A DNA stretch of 64,000 bases from Anaeromassilibacillus sp. An250. Its GTDB lineage: Bacteria > Bacillota > Clostridia > Oscillospirales > Acutalibacteraceae. Under the pieces are notes generated by a model. The model did no database searches. It saw only the letters and a program-made list of their open reading frames with translations, and was not told the origin of the DNA. The translations under genes were made by a program, and so were the position numbers. Below are positions 36,953-45,857 of the stretch, one piece after another (position 1 is the first letter of the stretch; each line of letters opens with the position of its first letter). The stretch is taken from positions 1-64,000 of the forward strand of contig NZ_NFJK01000004.1 in assembly GCF_002159845.1 (NCBI RefSeq). The letters run 5' to 3'.

Positions 36953-38821
36953 TTAGCGCTTTTTCCTCCATTTCAAAAGCAAGGAGGAATTGACGATGAC
37001 GAGCACAGAGCCCGCATTATGGACCAGCGCGCCGACCACAGGGTTCAAAATGCCGGTCATCGCCAAGACGATCGCAATGAAATTTAGGGCCATGGAGAAC
37101 GTCAAATTGCATTTGATGGTGACCATCATGCGCTTTGCCAGGCGCAAAAGGTGGGGCAGCTCCTTGATGTCGTCGTTGACCAGCGCGATGTCGGCGGCGT
37201 CCACGGCGATGTCGCTTCCCACGCCTCCCATGGCAATGCCCACATACGCCTTTTTCAGTGCGGGTGCATCGTTGATGCCGTCCCCGATCATGCAGACATA
37301 ATGCCGCTCCTTCTGGTAGGTGTCAATCCAGTGTAGCTTGTCCTCCGGCAGGCAGCCCGCATGGACCTCGTCGATTTCGAGCTGTTGGGCGATGGTCTGC
37401 GCAGCATTCTCGTGGTCGCCGGTCAGTAGGACGGGGGTGACGCCTGCCTCCTTTACAGCGCGGATCATCGCTTTGGCGTCCTCGCGCAGCGTATCGGAGA
37501 GCGCAAGGAATCCCGCGAGGGTGTGATCGATCGCCAGATAGATGACCGTGCACCCCTGGCCGAGATACCGGCCGGCCGGTTCTTTCGCCGCACGAGTCGG
37601 AATATTTTCCTCCGCGAGCAGTTCCCCATTTCCTGCCAGGACTTCCTTTCCGCCGATCCGCGCCTTTACGCCCCGCCCCGGGAGCATTTGGAATTGGTCA
37701 ACCGGGAAGAGTTCCCGTTTGCCTTTGCGGCCATAGCTGGATACAATCGCCTTTCCCAAGGGATGCTCGGAGTGCGATTCGACGCTGGCCGCGTAGAGGA
37801 ACAGGTCCTCCTTTGCAAAATGGTCCGAAAGGCTGTGGACGGCGACGACCTCCGGTTTCCCATAGGTGAGCGTCCCCGTTTTGTCAAACGTGATCTTGGA
37901 GACGGATGCAAGCCGCTCCAAAGCATCGCCCTCGCGCACGAGAAAGCTGTGTTTGGTGGCATTCCCAATCGCGGCCATGATGGCGGTGGGGGTGGCCAAG
38001 ACCAGGGCGCAGGGACAAAAGACCACCAGAATGGTCACCGCCCGGATGATCTCCCCGGTGATCAGCCAGGTCAAGGCGGCTGCGCTGAGGGCAATCACAA
38101 CAATCCAGGTTGCCCACCGGTCTGCAATGCCGACAATCTTCGCTTTCCCGGCGTCTGCCGACTGCACCAGGCGGATCATGCGCTGGATGGAGCTGTCCTC
38201 TCCCACCTTGGCCGCCTTCATATCGAAGGAACCGAATTGGTTGACAGTCCCGCTGGATACCGGGTCACCGGGATGTTTGTCCACGGGCAGGGACTCGCCG
38301 GTCATGACCGCCTGGTTGATCGACGTTTCGCCGGAGACGATCTTCCCGTCCACCGGGATGGTTTCCCCGGGGAGGACGCGGAGCAGGTCGCCCACGCAAA
38401 CCTGTTCGGCGGGGATGATTTCCTCCTGGCCGCCGGCAAGCCTGCGGGCGGTCTGGGGGGTTAGATGGACCAGCTTTTCGATGCCGGCGCGCGCTTTTGC
38501 AACGGTCAGATCCTCCAAAAGGGCGCCCAGCTGCATGATAAACGCGATCTCACCGGCGGCGAAATCTTCCCCAATGAGCACCGAGGCGATCAAAGCGATG
38601 GACACCAGCACATCGGCCTTGATGTCAAAGGCGGTTACAAGCCCGATGAAGGCTTCCAAAAGGATGGGGACGCCGCAAAGGATAATCGCAACCCAGGCGG
38701 CGTCAAAGGGGAGGGGAAGCAGATGGAAAATGCTGATGACTAAGGAAATCCCGGAGAGAACAAGACAGGCGATGTCTTTTTTCAGCCCGCCCCATTCTAA
38801 AAACCGTTCCAATGCTTGCAT
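36953..38821 (-). CDS. Heavy-metal P-type (P1B) ATPase
   Basis: A 622-residue ATP-driven metal export pump. The order is: membrane helices, actuator motif 'TGES', the metal-binding C269-P-C271 in helix 6, and the phosphorylated D313 in 'FDKTGTLTYGK'. Then come the nucleotide-domain 'SEHPLG' and the hinge 'GDGINDAPAL'. No N-terminal HMA domain is present, so it is shorter than CopA or ZntA. The last helices read 'MALNFIAIVLAM' and 'LVHNAGSVLVIVNSSLLL'. They lack the Lys/Asp of Zn/Cd pumps and do not match the usual Cu motif, so the metal is uncertain. CsoR-like operators in its promoter and the adjacent CsoR argue for Cu(I) (inference). Confidence 0.9.
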   Translation of the reverse strand: MQALERFLEWGGLKKDIACLVLSGISLVISIFHLLPLPFDAAWVAIILCGVPILLEAFIGLVTAFDIKADVLVSIALIASVLIGEDFAAGEIAFIMQLGALLEDLTVAKARAGIEKLVHLTPQTARRLAGGQEEIIPAEQVCVGDLLRVLPGETIPVDGKIVSGETSINQAVMTGESLPVDKHPGDPVSSGTVNQFGSFDMKAAKVGEDSSIQRMIRLVQSADAGKAKIVGIADRWATWIVVIALSAAALTWLITGEIIRAVTILVVFCPCALVLATPTAIMAAIGNATKHSFLVREGDALERLASVSKITFDKTGTLTYGKPEVVAVHSLSDHFAKEDLFLYAASVESHSEHPLGKAIVSSYGRKGKRELFPVDQFQMLPGRGVKARIGGKEVLAGNGELLAEENIPTRAAKEPAGRYLGQGCTVIYLAIDHTLAGFLALSDTLREDAKAMIRAVKEAGVTPVLLTGDHENAAQTIAQQLEIDEVHAGCLPEDKLHWIDTYQKERHYVCMIGDGINDAPALKKAYVGIAMGGVGSDIAVDAADIALVNDDIKELPHLLRLAKRMMVTIKCNLTFSMALNFIAIVLAMTGILNPVVGALVHNAGSVLVIVNSSLLLKWRKKR

Positions 38822-38837
38822 AGAGCACCCTTCTTTC

Positions 38838-38889
38838 TATACCTATGGGGGTATATGTATATAATACCTATACGGGTATAGGTTGTCAA
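38838..38889 (-). promoter_or_regulatory. CsoR-controlled promoter of the metal ATPase
   Basis: On the minus strand, a perfect TTGACA (38889-38884), 17 bases, then TATTAT (38866-38861). Two CsoR-type sites flank the -10 box. TATACCTATGGGGGTATA lies at 38838-38855, and ATACCTATACGGGTATAGG at 38864-38882 fills the spacer. This layout fits repression by metal-free CsoR. Confidence 0.8.
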
Positions 38890-39068
38890 GTATGCAAAAA
38901 ATTTTTTAGAAAGAAGTACGTGCGGATTGGGCAAATGGATGATTGCCAGAAGGGCACAGAAATCTTATAGTGGGGGTAAGAAATGAAAATAGAGCGTAAT
39001 CTTTATAGGCGTTTTGTGAGGGACTTGCAAAAGAAGCGGGGGACATGTTCCAAGTCCGGCGATGGATA

Positions 39069-39102
39069 TAAAAAAGCACCGGCCGTTTTGTACAGCCGGT
39101 GT
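39069..39102 (-). terminator. Terminator of csoR
   Basis: Stem CACCGGC (39077-39083) with GCCGGTG (39095-39101), followed on the minus strand by a run of T. Confidence 0.82.
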
Positions 39103-39108
39103 GCAAAA

Positions 39109-39384
39109 TCATGTCATGTTGGAAAAGCGTTCAACCGCTTTTGTAAAGTTCTCGATGGTCTTGTCTGCGTCCCCGTGTTCGATCCCATCGCGTACACAGT
39201 GCTGGATATGGCCCTCCAAAACAACCTGGCCGACCTTGTGCAGCGCTGATTTTGCAGCATTGATCTGGGAAAGAACGTCCTCGCAGGGCACGTCTTCGTC
39301 GACCATCCGATCGATGGCCTGCACCTGGCCGATGATCTTTTTCAAACGGCGGTGCAAATTATCCGCGTCCATACATTGTCTCAT
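39109..39384 (-). CDS. csoR: CsoR-family metal-sensing repressor
   Basis: A 91-residue all-helical repressor (DUF156/CsoR family). The copper triad pattern is present: C34 in 'VPCEDVL', H59 and C63 in 'EGHIQHCV'. The family N-terminal stretch 'LHRRLKKIIGQVQAIDRMV' is clear. ATG 39384 has AGGAGG at good spacing. It is encoded upstream of the P-type ATPase on the same strand with its own terminator, and CsoR-like operators lie in the ATPase promoter. The residue pattern favours Cu(I) over nickel or formaldehyde sensing, from known family fingerprints. No obvious operator is seen just upstream of csoR itself. Confidence 0.9.
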   Translation of the reverse strand: MRQCMDADNLHRRLKKIIGQVQAIDRMVDEDVPCEDVLSQINAAKSALHKVGQVVLEGHIQHCVRDGIEHGDADKTIENFTKAVERFSNMT

Positions 39385-39544
39385 CCTTCACGCCTCCTGT
39401 GCAACTTAGGGATATGAATCTATTATTCGCGAAAAGTTTGTGTTTGTCAAGGGCCGCTGTGCCGGATGGACTGGCGCAGGCGCGGGGCAATTTACGACCG
39501 GCCGGCTGCCGTGCGCAATCTTTTTGGTTGCACTGCGCTTTGCG

Positions 39545-39589
39545 CAAAACAGAACGGACCGCATGGGGCGATGGCCGCCATACGGTCCG
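39545..39589 (-). terminator. Terminator after the VanY-type gene
   Basis: A 12-bp stem with one wobble pair (39555-39566 and 39578-39589), with a T-rich stretch on the minus strand. Confidence 0.75.
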
Positions 39590-39671
39590 AGGAAATCATA
39601 GAAAACAATGGCTGAAACTTGCATAGCGCCGAAAAAGGCACGGACAGCGCTGGTACAGACTGCCCGATAGA

Positions 39672-40847
39672 TCATCCTTCGACGGTGACGGAACAAAGCC
39701 GGATGGGGGCTTGTCCATCAAAGGTCGCATAGAGGTTGGTGCTTCCCGGGGCCAGCCCCTGCACCGAGAGCAGATACGTGCCGCTGCGGAACCGCAGCCC
39801 GGCGGTGGAGAGAATGGTCCCGTCGCCGGTGGTAAAGGTGGGGACGGCGAGGGCTCCGGATGGCTGGAACGCAAAGGTATACGAGCTTCCCTGCGCAAGG
39901 GAGAGCGTATCCGGCGTGTCGGAGGTCAAAGCGGGGACACCGCTGCCCGGGTTGGCCAGGAAGATCGCGCAATATTCGTCCAGGGTGAGGCCAAGGCTGT
40001 GGATTTCCGCCGCCGCCTTTTTCCCCACATAGCGCCAGTGCCATTCCTCCGTCTTATAGCCGGTGATCGCCTGTTTCCCCTCAGGATAGTGGATGATAAA
40101 CCCGTATTTATAGATATTGTCCTTCGCCCATTGGTACTCCGCCGTCTCGCCAAAGCGGTTGTAGGGGAGCGAGGCGTTTTTGACGTCCACCACCAGGCCC
40201 GTTTGGTGGTCCGAATGGCCGGCGCGCGAGCTGTAGACGTCTGCGCCCTCCGTCCCGTCCTGGGCGGCGTATTGAGAATAGAGGGATTTCTGCCGGGCAT
40301 AGCTGCGGTAGGCGGATTGCGCCAGGATAGTGTATCCCTCTTTTTTCGCATCCGCACAGAGCTGTTCAAAGGCGCCGGCCGCCTCGGAACGCATTTGATT
40401 GGAGACACCCACAGCAACCCGGGACGAAAGCGGGCGCAAATCGGAAGGTTCATAGCCGTCCGGAAGTTTCCAATATTTGTTGCAAAGCGCCAACAGGCCG
40501 GCAGGGTCGCTGACGGTCTGAATGTTGGTGTAAAACGGATGATCCAGGCCGATGTTCACATAGGTGACAACGTCCCAGGGGGACATCTCCGGGTGTGCGG
40601 ACTGGTAGCTCAAATAGCGCTCTTGATTGGCCGCAATATAGTGTAGGCAAGCAGAAAGCGATTCCTGCGGCGTGGGTTCCGCAAAATCAGCGGATAAGTG
40701 AATTTCGGTGGATTTCTGCACGGTTTGTCCCACCCTTTGCGCGAGCTCGAGCGGATTGTTGCGGTAGACCGCCGCACCGCTGGCGCTTTGACAGGAGGTG
40801 AGCAATAAAGCAGCTGCCACAGGAAGAAGAATCCACTTGTTTTTCAT
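39672..40847 (-). CDS. VanY-type D-alanyl-D-alanine carboxypeptidase lipoprotein
   Basis: A 391-residue exported zinc peptidase that trims D-Ala from peptidoglycan stems. A lipoprotein signal ends at 'ALLLTSC' (Cys19). The catalytic domain has the LAS/VanY pattern: H214 and D221 in 'GHSDHQTGLVVDV' and H270 in 'EEWHWRYVG'. The last 80 residues form an extra beta-rich domain, starting near 'DTLSLAQGSSYTFAF'. It resembles the C-terminal domain of the megaprotein at 16529-22624. No vancomycin-resistance genes adjoin it, so a housekeeping wall role is likely. The start ATG 40847 has a weak AAAGGTGAAAG site about 20 to 10 bases upstream. Confidence 0.9.
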   Translation of the reverse strand: MKNKWILLPVAAALLLTSCQSASGAAVYRNNPLELAQRVGQTVQKSTEIHLSADFAEPTPQESLSACLHYIAANQERYLSYQSAHPEMSPWDVVTYVNIGLDHPFYTNIQTVSDPAGLLALCNKYWKLPDGYEPSDLRPLSSRVAVGVSNQMRSEAAGAFEQLCADAKKEGYTILAQSAYRSYARQKSLYSQYAAQDGTEGADVYSSRAGHSDHQTGLVVDVKNASLPYNRFGETAEYQWAKDNIYKYGFIIHYPEGKQAITGYKTEEWHWRYVGKKAAAEIHSLGLTLDEYCAIFLANPGSGVPALTSDTPDTLSLAQGSSYTFAFQPSGALAVPTFTTGDGTILSTAGLRFRSGTYLLSVQGLAPGSTNLYATFDGQAPIRLCSVTVEG

Positions 40848-40902
40848 AACCGTTCTTTCACCTTTCTACCCTTTCACTCAGAAACCATTCCATATGAAAT
40901 CT

Positions 40903-40931
40903 ATAATACCGGACAGTGGCCAAAATTTCAA
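40903..40931 (-). promoter_or_regulatory. Promoter of the VanY-type gene
   Basis: On the minus strand, TTGAAA (40931-40926), a 17-base spacer and TATTAT (40908-40903), about 55 bases before the start codon. Confidence 0.7.
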
Positions 40932-41087
40932 CCGAAAATATGTGAATAATTTTCCAACATTTGCAGAAAAAATGCCGTGGCTTTTCTCGAAATCAGGTGA
41001 TCCCGATTGAAAATTGACGGTTTCATTATAGCATAGTTTGCTGTGACTGTCTTCCTAAAAACTTTGGGAATATCGGGCCCTTTTTTT

Positions 41088-41127
41088 TGGAAGCGCTTCC
41101 CCCAGCGCCCCAAAAAACGTGTATAAT
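41088..41127 (+). promoter_or_regulatory. cre-like palindrome and -10 box ahead of the sensor kinase
   Basis: The perfect palindrome GGAAGCGCTTCC (41089-41100) fits the TG-N-A-N-CG-N-T core of CcpA/LacI-family operators except the last base. TATAAT follows at 41122-41127, so the palindrome covers the -35 area, where binding would repress. Confidence 0.5.
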
Positions 41128-41156
41128 GAAAGAAAAGTGCTTGAGGGTGGAAGGCG

Positions 41157-42560
41157 ATGTTGATTGGGACTTCAAAAGGGCTGCCGGGGGAATTTTTATT
41201 GTTGTTCACCCTCCTGATTTGGGTGCTGTTTTTCCTGGTCTATCTTGGGAACCGGCACAACCGGCTGAACCGTTGGTGCTTTATCAGCGGGATGTGCTTC
41301 AGCATGGGCGTATTCAAAGAGTACCTCTATTTTACGCTGTTCCCAGCGGTCATGCAGGCGTGGCCCGGATGGATGACCGAGGAGCTCTCCCTGGATATTT
41401 ATTCTGTGCTCACGGCGGTGTTGTACTATTTCGCCATGCCCGCCGCCCTGGTGTTTGGCTTCTATTTCAGCCGTATGGATGAGCGCCGCCCAAAGCTTTT
41501 CCGTTGGGCGCGCATAGGGGTCTTTGTGCCGGCGCTGCTGTTTGGCGTCTTTTATCCCTATCTGGAAACCCGCTACTACCAGCTGTACGACCGGACGTAC
41601 TATCTTTGTGCAGCCCTCTACAACTGGCTTTACGGGGTCCTGCTGACGGTTTTGCTGCTCGGAACGCTTTGGCGGGAGCGGCGGACAGCCGTATACCGGC
41701 AGAAAAAGATGGTGGCCATCCTGGTCTTGGTGCCGATCTGGTATCAATTAATCAGCGCATTCCTGATTCACCTGTTGGACCTGAAGGGCCTTTTTAAGGC
41801 GTGGCAGGGAAACTTGCCGATTATCCTGTTCCTGATTATCTTCTATTTATACAATGCCTTCAAAGGCGGATTTATGGGTGCGCGCTTCCAACATGAATCG
41901 TATGAATGGAATCAGGACGGCAAATTGGTGAACCAAAGCGCGCAGTTCTTACGGCATATGCTGAAGAATGAAGTGGTCAAAATCGAATGGTGCGCCCAAA
42001 ATATCCAACAGTCCGCGCCGGAGGAAGCAGCGGATTATGCCGACATCATCCTGCGGTCGACCACGCGCTTGAAGGAGCTGTCCGGCAAAGCGCTCCACTA
42101 TTCCAAAGACATCGTCCTGAACCGGCAGGTGCTGCAAATAGCCCCGCTTTTGGAGGCCTGTGCAGCGGATTACCGGAAGCTCTCTCCGGGGGTCCAGGTG
42201 GAGGTCCGCTGTGGGGAGGGGGACGAATTGTTCTGTGACCGGGCGCATCTGACGGAGGTGCTCAACAACCTGTTGAACAACGCTGGGGAGGCCATGCGCG
42301 GGCAAGGCAGCATCACCGTGGAGGGGAAGCCCACAGGCCGTGGGTATCAGATCTGCGTGTCCGATACCGGGGACGGCATCGCAAAGGAACATTTGGGGCA
42401 GCTGTTTAGCCCGTATTACACGACCAAAACCAACGGCCATCACATCGGGCTGGGGCTCTATTACTGCCGGAATGTGATGCGCAAGCACGGGGGCAGCATC
42501 CAAGCCCGGCAGAACGAAACGCGCGGGACAACGTTTGTACTGCGTTTCCCAGGGGAATAA
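41157..42560 (+). CDS. Multi-membrane-span sensor histidine kinase
   Basis: A 467-residue kinase. About seven hydrophobic helices fill residues 10-235 with little extracellular sequence, so it probably senses a membrane-soluble signal or the membrane itself. The cytoplasmic part has a likely phospho-histidine in 'SAQFLRHMLKNEVVKIEW'. An ATPase domain follows with 'LNNLLNNAGEAM', 'VSDTGDGIA' and 'GLGLYYCRNVMRKHGG'. ATG 41157 has GAGGGTGGAAGG just upstream. The response regulator follows 21 bases later in the same operon. The 7TM layout resembles 7TMR-type kinases, but I do not recognise a named family for the sensor part. Confidence 0.88.
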   Translation: MLIGTSKGLPGEFLLLFTLLIWVLFFLVYLGNRHNRLNRWCFISGMCFSMGVFKEYLYFTLFPAVMQAWPGWMTEELSLDIYSVLTAVLYYFAMPAALVFGFYFSRMDERRPKLFRWARIGVFVPALLFGVFYPYLETRYYQLYDRTYYLCAALYNWLYGVLLTVLLLGTLWRERRTAVYRQKKMVAILVLVPIWYQLISAFLIHLLDLKGLFKAWQGNLPIILFLIIFYLYNAFKGGFMGARFQHESYEWNQDGKLVNQSAQFLRHMLKNEVVKIEWCAQNIQQSAPEEAADYADIILRSTTRLKELSGKALHYSKDIVLNRQVLQIAPLLEACAADYRKLSPGVQVEVRCGEGDELFCDRAHLTEVLNNLLNNAGEAMRGQGSITVEGKPTGRGYQICVSDTGDGIAKEHLGQLFSPYYTTKTNGHHIGLGLYYCRNVMRKHGGSIQARQNETRGTTFVLRFPGE

Positions 42561-42581
42561 AGGTTGAGAAGGAGGATTGGG

Positions 42582-43169
42582 GTGAAGGACGGAACAATCG
42601 GCGTCCTGGTGGTTGAGGACGACGACGATTTTTGCTTTTTGATCGGCGACACATTGGGCCGGGAACCCGACATGCGGATCTTGGGGAGTACGGCCAGCGG
42701 CGAGGAGGCGGTGTATCTGGCCCAAAGGCTCGACCCAGACATTGTGTTGATGGATTTGAACCTCTCCTTAGAGGAATTGGACGGCATCGAGGCGGCGCGC
42801 AAAATCCGCCTGTATACGCGCGCGAAGGTGATCCTTGTGACTGCCTTTGAAGCGCAGTCCATTGTGATCGACGCCTGTAAGCGTTCGTTTGCGTCGTCCT
42901 ATGTGTTTAAAAGCCAGTTTAGTATCCTGACAGAGACTGTGCGGCAGACGGCGGAGGGCCCGACGCCGCAGGAGTATCTGATTGCTTCCCTGATTTTGGC
43001 CGACCTTTCGCCAGCGGAGCAATCGGTCTGCCTGATGATGCTGGGGAGGGACGTCCACTTGCAGTCCTCCCAAAAGACCATTGCGAACCAGAAGACCGCA
43101 CTTCTCAAAAAGCTGGGATTAAAAAGCCAAAAAGAGTTGGAGCACCTTTTTCACGGGATGCAGGTATAG
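42582..43169 (+). CDS. Response regulator with a short helical output domain
   Basis: A 195-residue partner of the kinase upstream. The receiver domain has acidic E12/D13, acceptor D58 in 'IVLMDLNLS', Thr in 'ILVTAFE' and K110 in 'YVFKSQF'. The last 60 residues ('LSPAEQSVCLMMLGRDV...SQKTIANQKTALLKKLGLKS') resemble a LuxR/GerE helix-turn-helix, with 'TIANQKTALLKKLG' matching the recognition helix. GTG 42582 follows AAGGAGG by six bases; a TTG 18 bases earlier overlaps that site and is rejected. The target genes are not evident; the operon ends at the hairpin beyond it. Confidence 0.88.
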   Translation: MKDGTIGVLVVEDDDDFCFLIGDTLGREPDMRILGSTASGEEAVYLAQRLDPDIVLMDLNLSLEELDGIEAARKIRLYTRAKVILVTAFEAQSIVIDACKRSFASSYVFKSQFSILTETVRQTAEGPTPQEYLIASLILADLSPAEQSVCLMMLGRDVHLQSSQKTIANQKTALLKKLGLKSQKELEHLFHGMQV

Positions 43170-43175
43170 AATGAT

Positions 43176-43214
43176 AAAACGTCCGCGGCCCATTTACGGC
43201 GCACGGACGTTTTT
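43176..43214 (+). terminator. Terminator of the kinase/regulator operon
   Basis: A 10-bp stem (43176-43185 and 43204-43213) with an 18-base GC-rich inner part and T run. Confidence 0.85.
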
Positions 43215-43295
43215 GCGCCTTATGGGGCGCAAGGCGCGCCGGGCAGAGGGAGAAAAAACAAGTTTGGAATGCAAAGCAAATGATGCCCCCACCGA

Positions 43296-43323
43296 TTGAC
43301 AACGGTCGATCCTGTGGTACAAT
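43296..43323 (+). promoter_or_regulatory. Promoter of nrdJ
   Basis: A perfect TTGACA (43296-43301), a 16-base spacer and TACAAT (43318-43323). The ACAATATAT at the -10 box faintly resembles half of an NrdR box; I do not claim one. Confidence 0.7.
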
Positions 43324-43425
43324 ATATGGTATGCGGCATGGGAGATGCCTGGAATGGATGGAAGACGCGGGCGCCAAAAAGGGGACGGGCCCGCAGCCAT
43401 AGAAATCAATATAGGAGGAACGTTC

Positions 43426-45675
43426 ATGGGAGTTTCGGAAAATGCGCGGCTGGTGTTGGAGAAGCGCTATTTAATCAAGGATGCGGACGGGAAGGCGATT
43501 GAGAGTGTGGACGGCATGTTCCAGCGCGTGGCGGGGGCGATTGCGGCCTCCGACCTGCTGCACGACAAAAACGCCGACGTGGAGCGGACCAAGAAGACCT
43601 TTTACGATATGATGACTAACCTGGAATTCCTGCCGAATTCCCCGACGCTGATGAACGCGGGCAGGCCGCTCGGCCAGCTCTCCGCGTGCTTTGTGCTGCC
43701 GGTGGAGGACAGCATGGACGAGATCTTCGAAGCGATCAAGCAGGCGGCCCTGATCCACAAGAGCGGCGGCGGGACGGGCTTTTCGTTTTCCCGCCTGCGC
43801 CAGAAGGGGAGCACGGTCAACTCCACGGGCGGCGTGGCCTCCGGCCCGATCAGCTTTATGAAGGTGTTCAACATGGCGACAGAGGCGGTCAAGCAGGGCG
43901 GGACGCGCCGCGGCGCCAATATGGGCATTTTGCGCGTGGATCATCCGGATATTTTGGAGTTCATCGACTGCAAGAGCAACAATTCCGAGATCAACAACTT
44001 CAATATTTCCGTAGGCCTCACAGAGAAATTTATGAATGCGGTGGAGTCCGGCGGGGATTATGAGCTGGTTGACCCGCACACCCGGAAAGTGGTGCAGAAG
44101 CTGCGCGCGCGGGATGTGTTTGAGCGCATCGTGGACGCGGCGTGGCGCAACGGCGAACCGGGGATCATCTTCCTGGACCGCCTGAACCGCGACAACATCG
44201 TCCCATCCCAGGGGGAGATCGAATCCACAAACCCGTGCGGGGAGCAGCCGCTGCTGCCGTATGAATCGTGCAACCTGGGGTCGATCAACCTGACAAAGAT
44301 GCTCAAGGAAGAGGACGGCGTCTATTCCTTTGACTGGAAGAAACTGGAGCGCACCGCGAAGGACGCGGTCCATTTCCTGGACAATGTGATCGACGCGAAC
44401 AAGTACCCGCTCGAGAACATCGACCGCGTGACCAAGCAGACCCGGAAGATCGGCTTGGGCGTGATGGGCTGGGCGGACAGCCTGCTCCGGATGGGCATCC
44501 CGTACAACTCCCAGGAGGCGGTGGCGCTCGGGGAAAAGGTGATGAAATTCATCACCGCCTGTGGCCGCGAAGAGAGCGCGGCCCTCGCGGTACAGCGCGG
44601 CGCGTTCCCGCTGTTTGAAGAGAGCATTTTGCCGCAGGATACGCCGCAGCGCAACGGGACGATCAGCACGATTGCGCCCACCGGCACCCTCTCGATCATC
44701 GCGGGGTGCTCTTCCGGCGTGGAGCCGGTGTTCGGCTATGTGTTTATCCGCAACATCATGGACGGGACCGAGATGGTCGAGGTCAACCCCATCCTCCGGG
44801 AGGAATTGGAAAAGCGCGGCCTGTACTCCGAAGGGCTGATGCGGCGGATCGCCAAGGAGGGCACCATCGCCCACATCGAGGAGCTTCCGGAGGACCTGCG
44901 CCGGGTATTTGTCTCGGCGCACGACATCAGCCCGGAGGATCACATCCGGATGCAGGCGGCCTTCCAGCGCGGCACGGACAATGCGGTTTCCAAGACGGTC
45001 AATTTCCGCCACGATGCAACGCGGGAAGAGGTCGCGGAGGTGTACAGCCTAGCGTTCCATCTGGGCTGCAAGGGCGTGACGATCTACCGCGACGGCAGCC
45101 GCAGCGAGCAGGTGCTCAACATCGGCAAGGTCAACAAGGAGGGCGAGGGGAAGGAGCCGCAGGACGGCGCAGCTGCGCCCATTGTCCCGCGTCTCCGCCC
45201 GGACCTGGTGCAGGGCGTGACCGAGCGCATGCAGATCGGCTGCGGGAACCTCTATGTCACGGTCAACTACGACGACAAGGGCATCTGCGAGGTCTTCACG
45301 AACACCGGCAAGGCGGGCGGATGCCCGTCCCAGAGCGAAGCGACCGCGCGACTGGTTTCGATCTCCCTGCGCAGCGGCATCGACGTCAAGACGATCGTCA
45401 ACCAGCTGCGCGGCATCCGCTGCCCGTCCACCATCCGGCAGCCGGGGCTCAAGTGCACGTCCTGCCCGGACGCAATTGCGCGCGTGATCGAAAAAGTCTG
45501 GAACCAGCAGGTGGAGCAGGGGCACTGGAAGGAATTTGCGCCTCCGGCCCCGAAGCCGCGCGGCACGGTGGACATCGCCGGCCGGATGCACTTCTGTCCG
45601 GAGTGCGGCGCAAAGCTGGAGCACGAGGGCGGCTGCGTCACCTGCCGCCAGTGCGGGTATTCCCATTGCTCCTGA
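43426..45675 (+). CDS. nrdJ: Adenosylcobalamin-dependent ribonucleotide reductase (class II)
   Basis: A 749-residue enzyme that reduces ribonucleotides to deoxyribonucleotides with a B12-derived radical and no oxygen. The active-site finger N269-P-C271-G-E273 is seen in 'NPCGEQPLLPYESCNLGSI'. The flanking redox cysteine occurs in 'LSACFVLPVED'. The TSCPD domain, about residues 590-690, contains 'GIRCPSTIRQPGLKCTSCPD'. The C-terminal tail holds Cys pairs, 'CPECGAKLE' and 'CRQCGYSHC', acting as zinc and redox sites. ATG 43426 has AGGAGG upstream; the frame is open 81 bases further but without a ribosome site. No B12 riboswitch is seen. A cobalamin adenosyltransferase gene lies 3 kb away, which fits its cofactor need. 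Confidence 0.95.
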   Translation: MGVSENARLVLEKRYLIKDADGKAIESVDGMFQRVAGAIAASDLLHDKNADVERTKKTFYDMMTNLEFLPNSPTLMNAGRPLGQLSACFVLPVEDSMDEIFEAIKQAALIHKSGGGTGFSFSRLRQKGSTVNSTGGVASGPISFMKVFNMATEAVKQGGTRRGANMGILRVDHPDILEFIDCKSNNSEINNFNISVGLTEKFMNAVESGGDYELVDPHTRKVVQKLRARDVFERIVDAAWRNGEPGIIFLDRLNRDNIVPSQGEIESTNPCGEQPLLPYESCNLGSINLTKMLKEEDGVYSFDWKKLERTAKDAVHFLDNVIDANKYPLENIDRVTKQTRKIGLGVMGWADSLLRMGIPYNSQEAVALGEKVMKFITACGREESAALAVQRGAFPLFEESILPQDTPQRNGTISTIAPTGTLSIIAGCSSGVEPVFGYVFIRNIMDGTEMVEVNPILREELEKRGLYSEGLMRRIAKEGTIAHIEELPEDLRRVFVSAHDISPEDHIRMQAAFQRGTDNAVSKTVNFRHDATREEVAEVYSLAFHLGCKGVTIYRDGSRSEQVLNIGKVNKEGEGKEPQDGAAAPIVPRLRPDLVQGVTERMQIGCGNLYVTVNYDDKGICEVFTNTGKAGGCPSQSEATARLVSISLRSGIDVKTIVNQLRGIRCPSTIRQPGLKCTSCPDAIARVIEKVWNQQVEQGHWKEFAPPAPKPRGTVDIAGRMHFCPECGAKLEHEGGCVTCRQCGYSHCS

Positions 45676-45710
45676 CCAGGGATTTGATCGACAAACATTC
45701 TATAAAGATA

Positions 45711-45753
45711 GAAAAACAGGCCCGTTCCGGAAACAAACGCCGGAACGGGCCTG
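45711..45753 (-). terminator. Terminator shared by converging nrdJ and sigma operon
   Basis: A 14-bp perfect stem (45717-45730 and 45740-45753). The T run lies on the minus-strand side, so it mainly ends the minus-strand operon. Confidence 0.88.
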
Positions 45754-45857
45754 CTGTGCTATTTGGGATTGGTATGAAAAAGAGTTCCGAAGGGCGGGGG
45801 CTATTTTCAGGCGGATGGAACCCGTTTCGGAATGTCATTCGCCGGAAGAAAGGGCCG

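Noticed and set aside
39672-40847. Vancomycin-resistance role for the VanY- and VanW-type genes
   Set aside because: No vanHAX-type ligase or dehydrogenase genes are near either gene; both families are common in susceptible Clostridia.
43215-43425. Possible B12 riboswitch or NrdR box ahead of nrdJ
   Set aside because: The leader is too short and lacks the conserved B12-box; the ACAATATAT at the -10 box matches NrdR only weakly.
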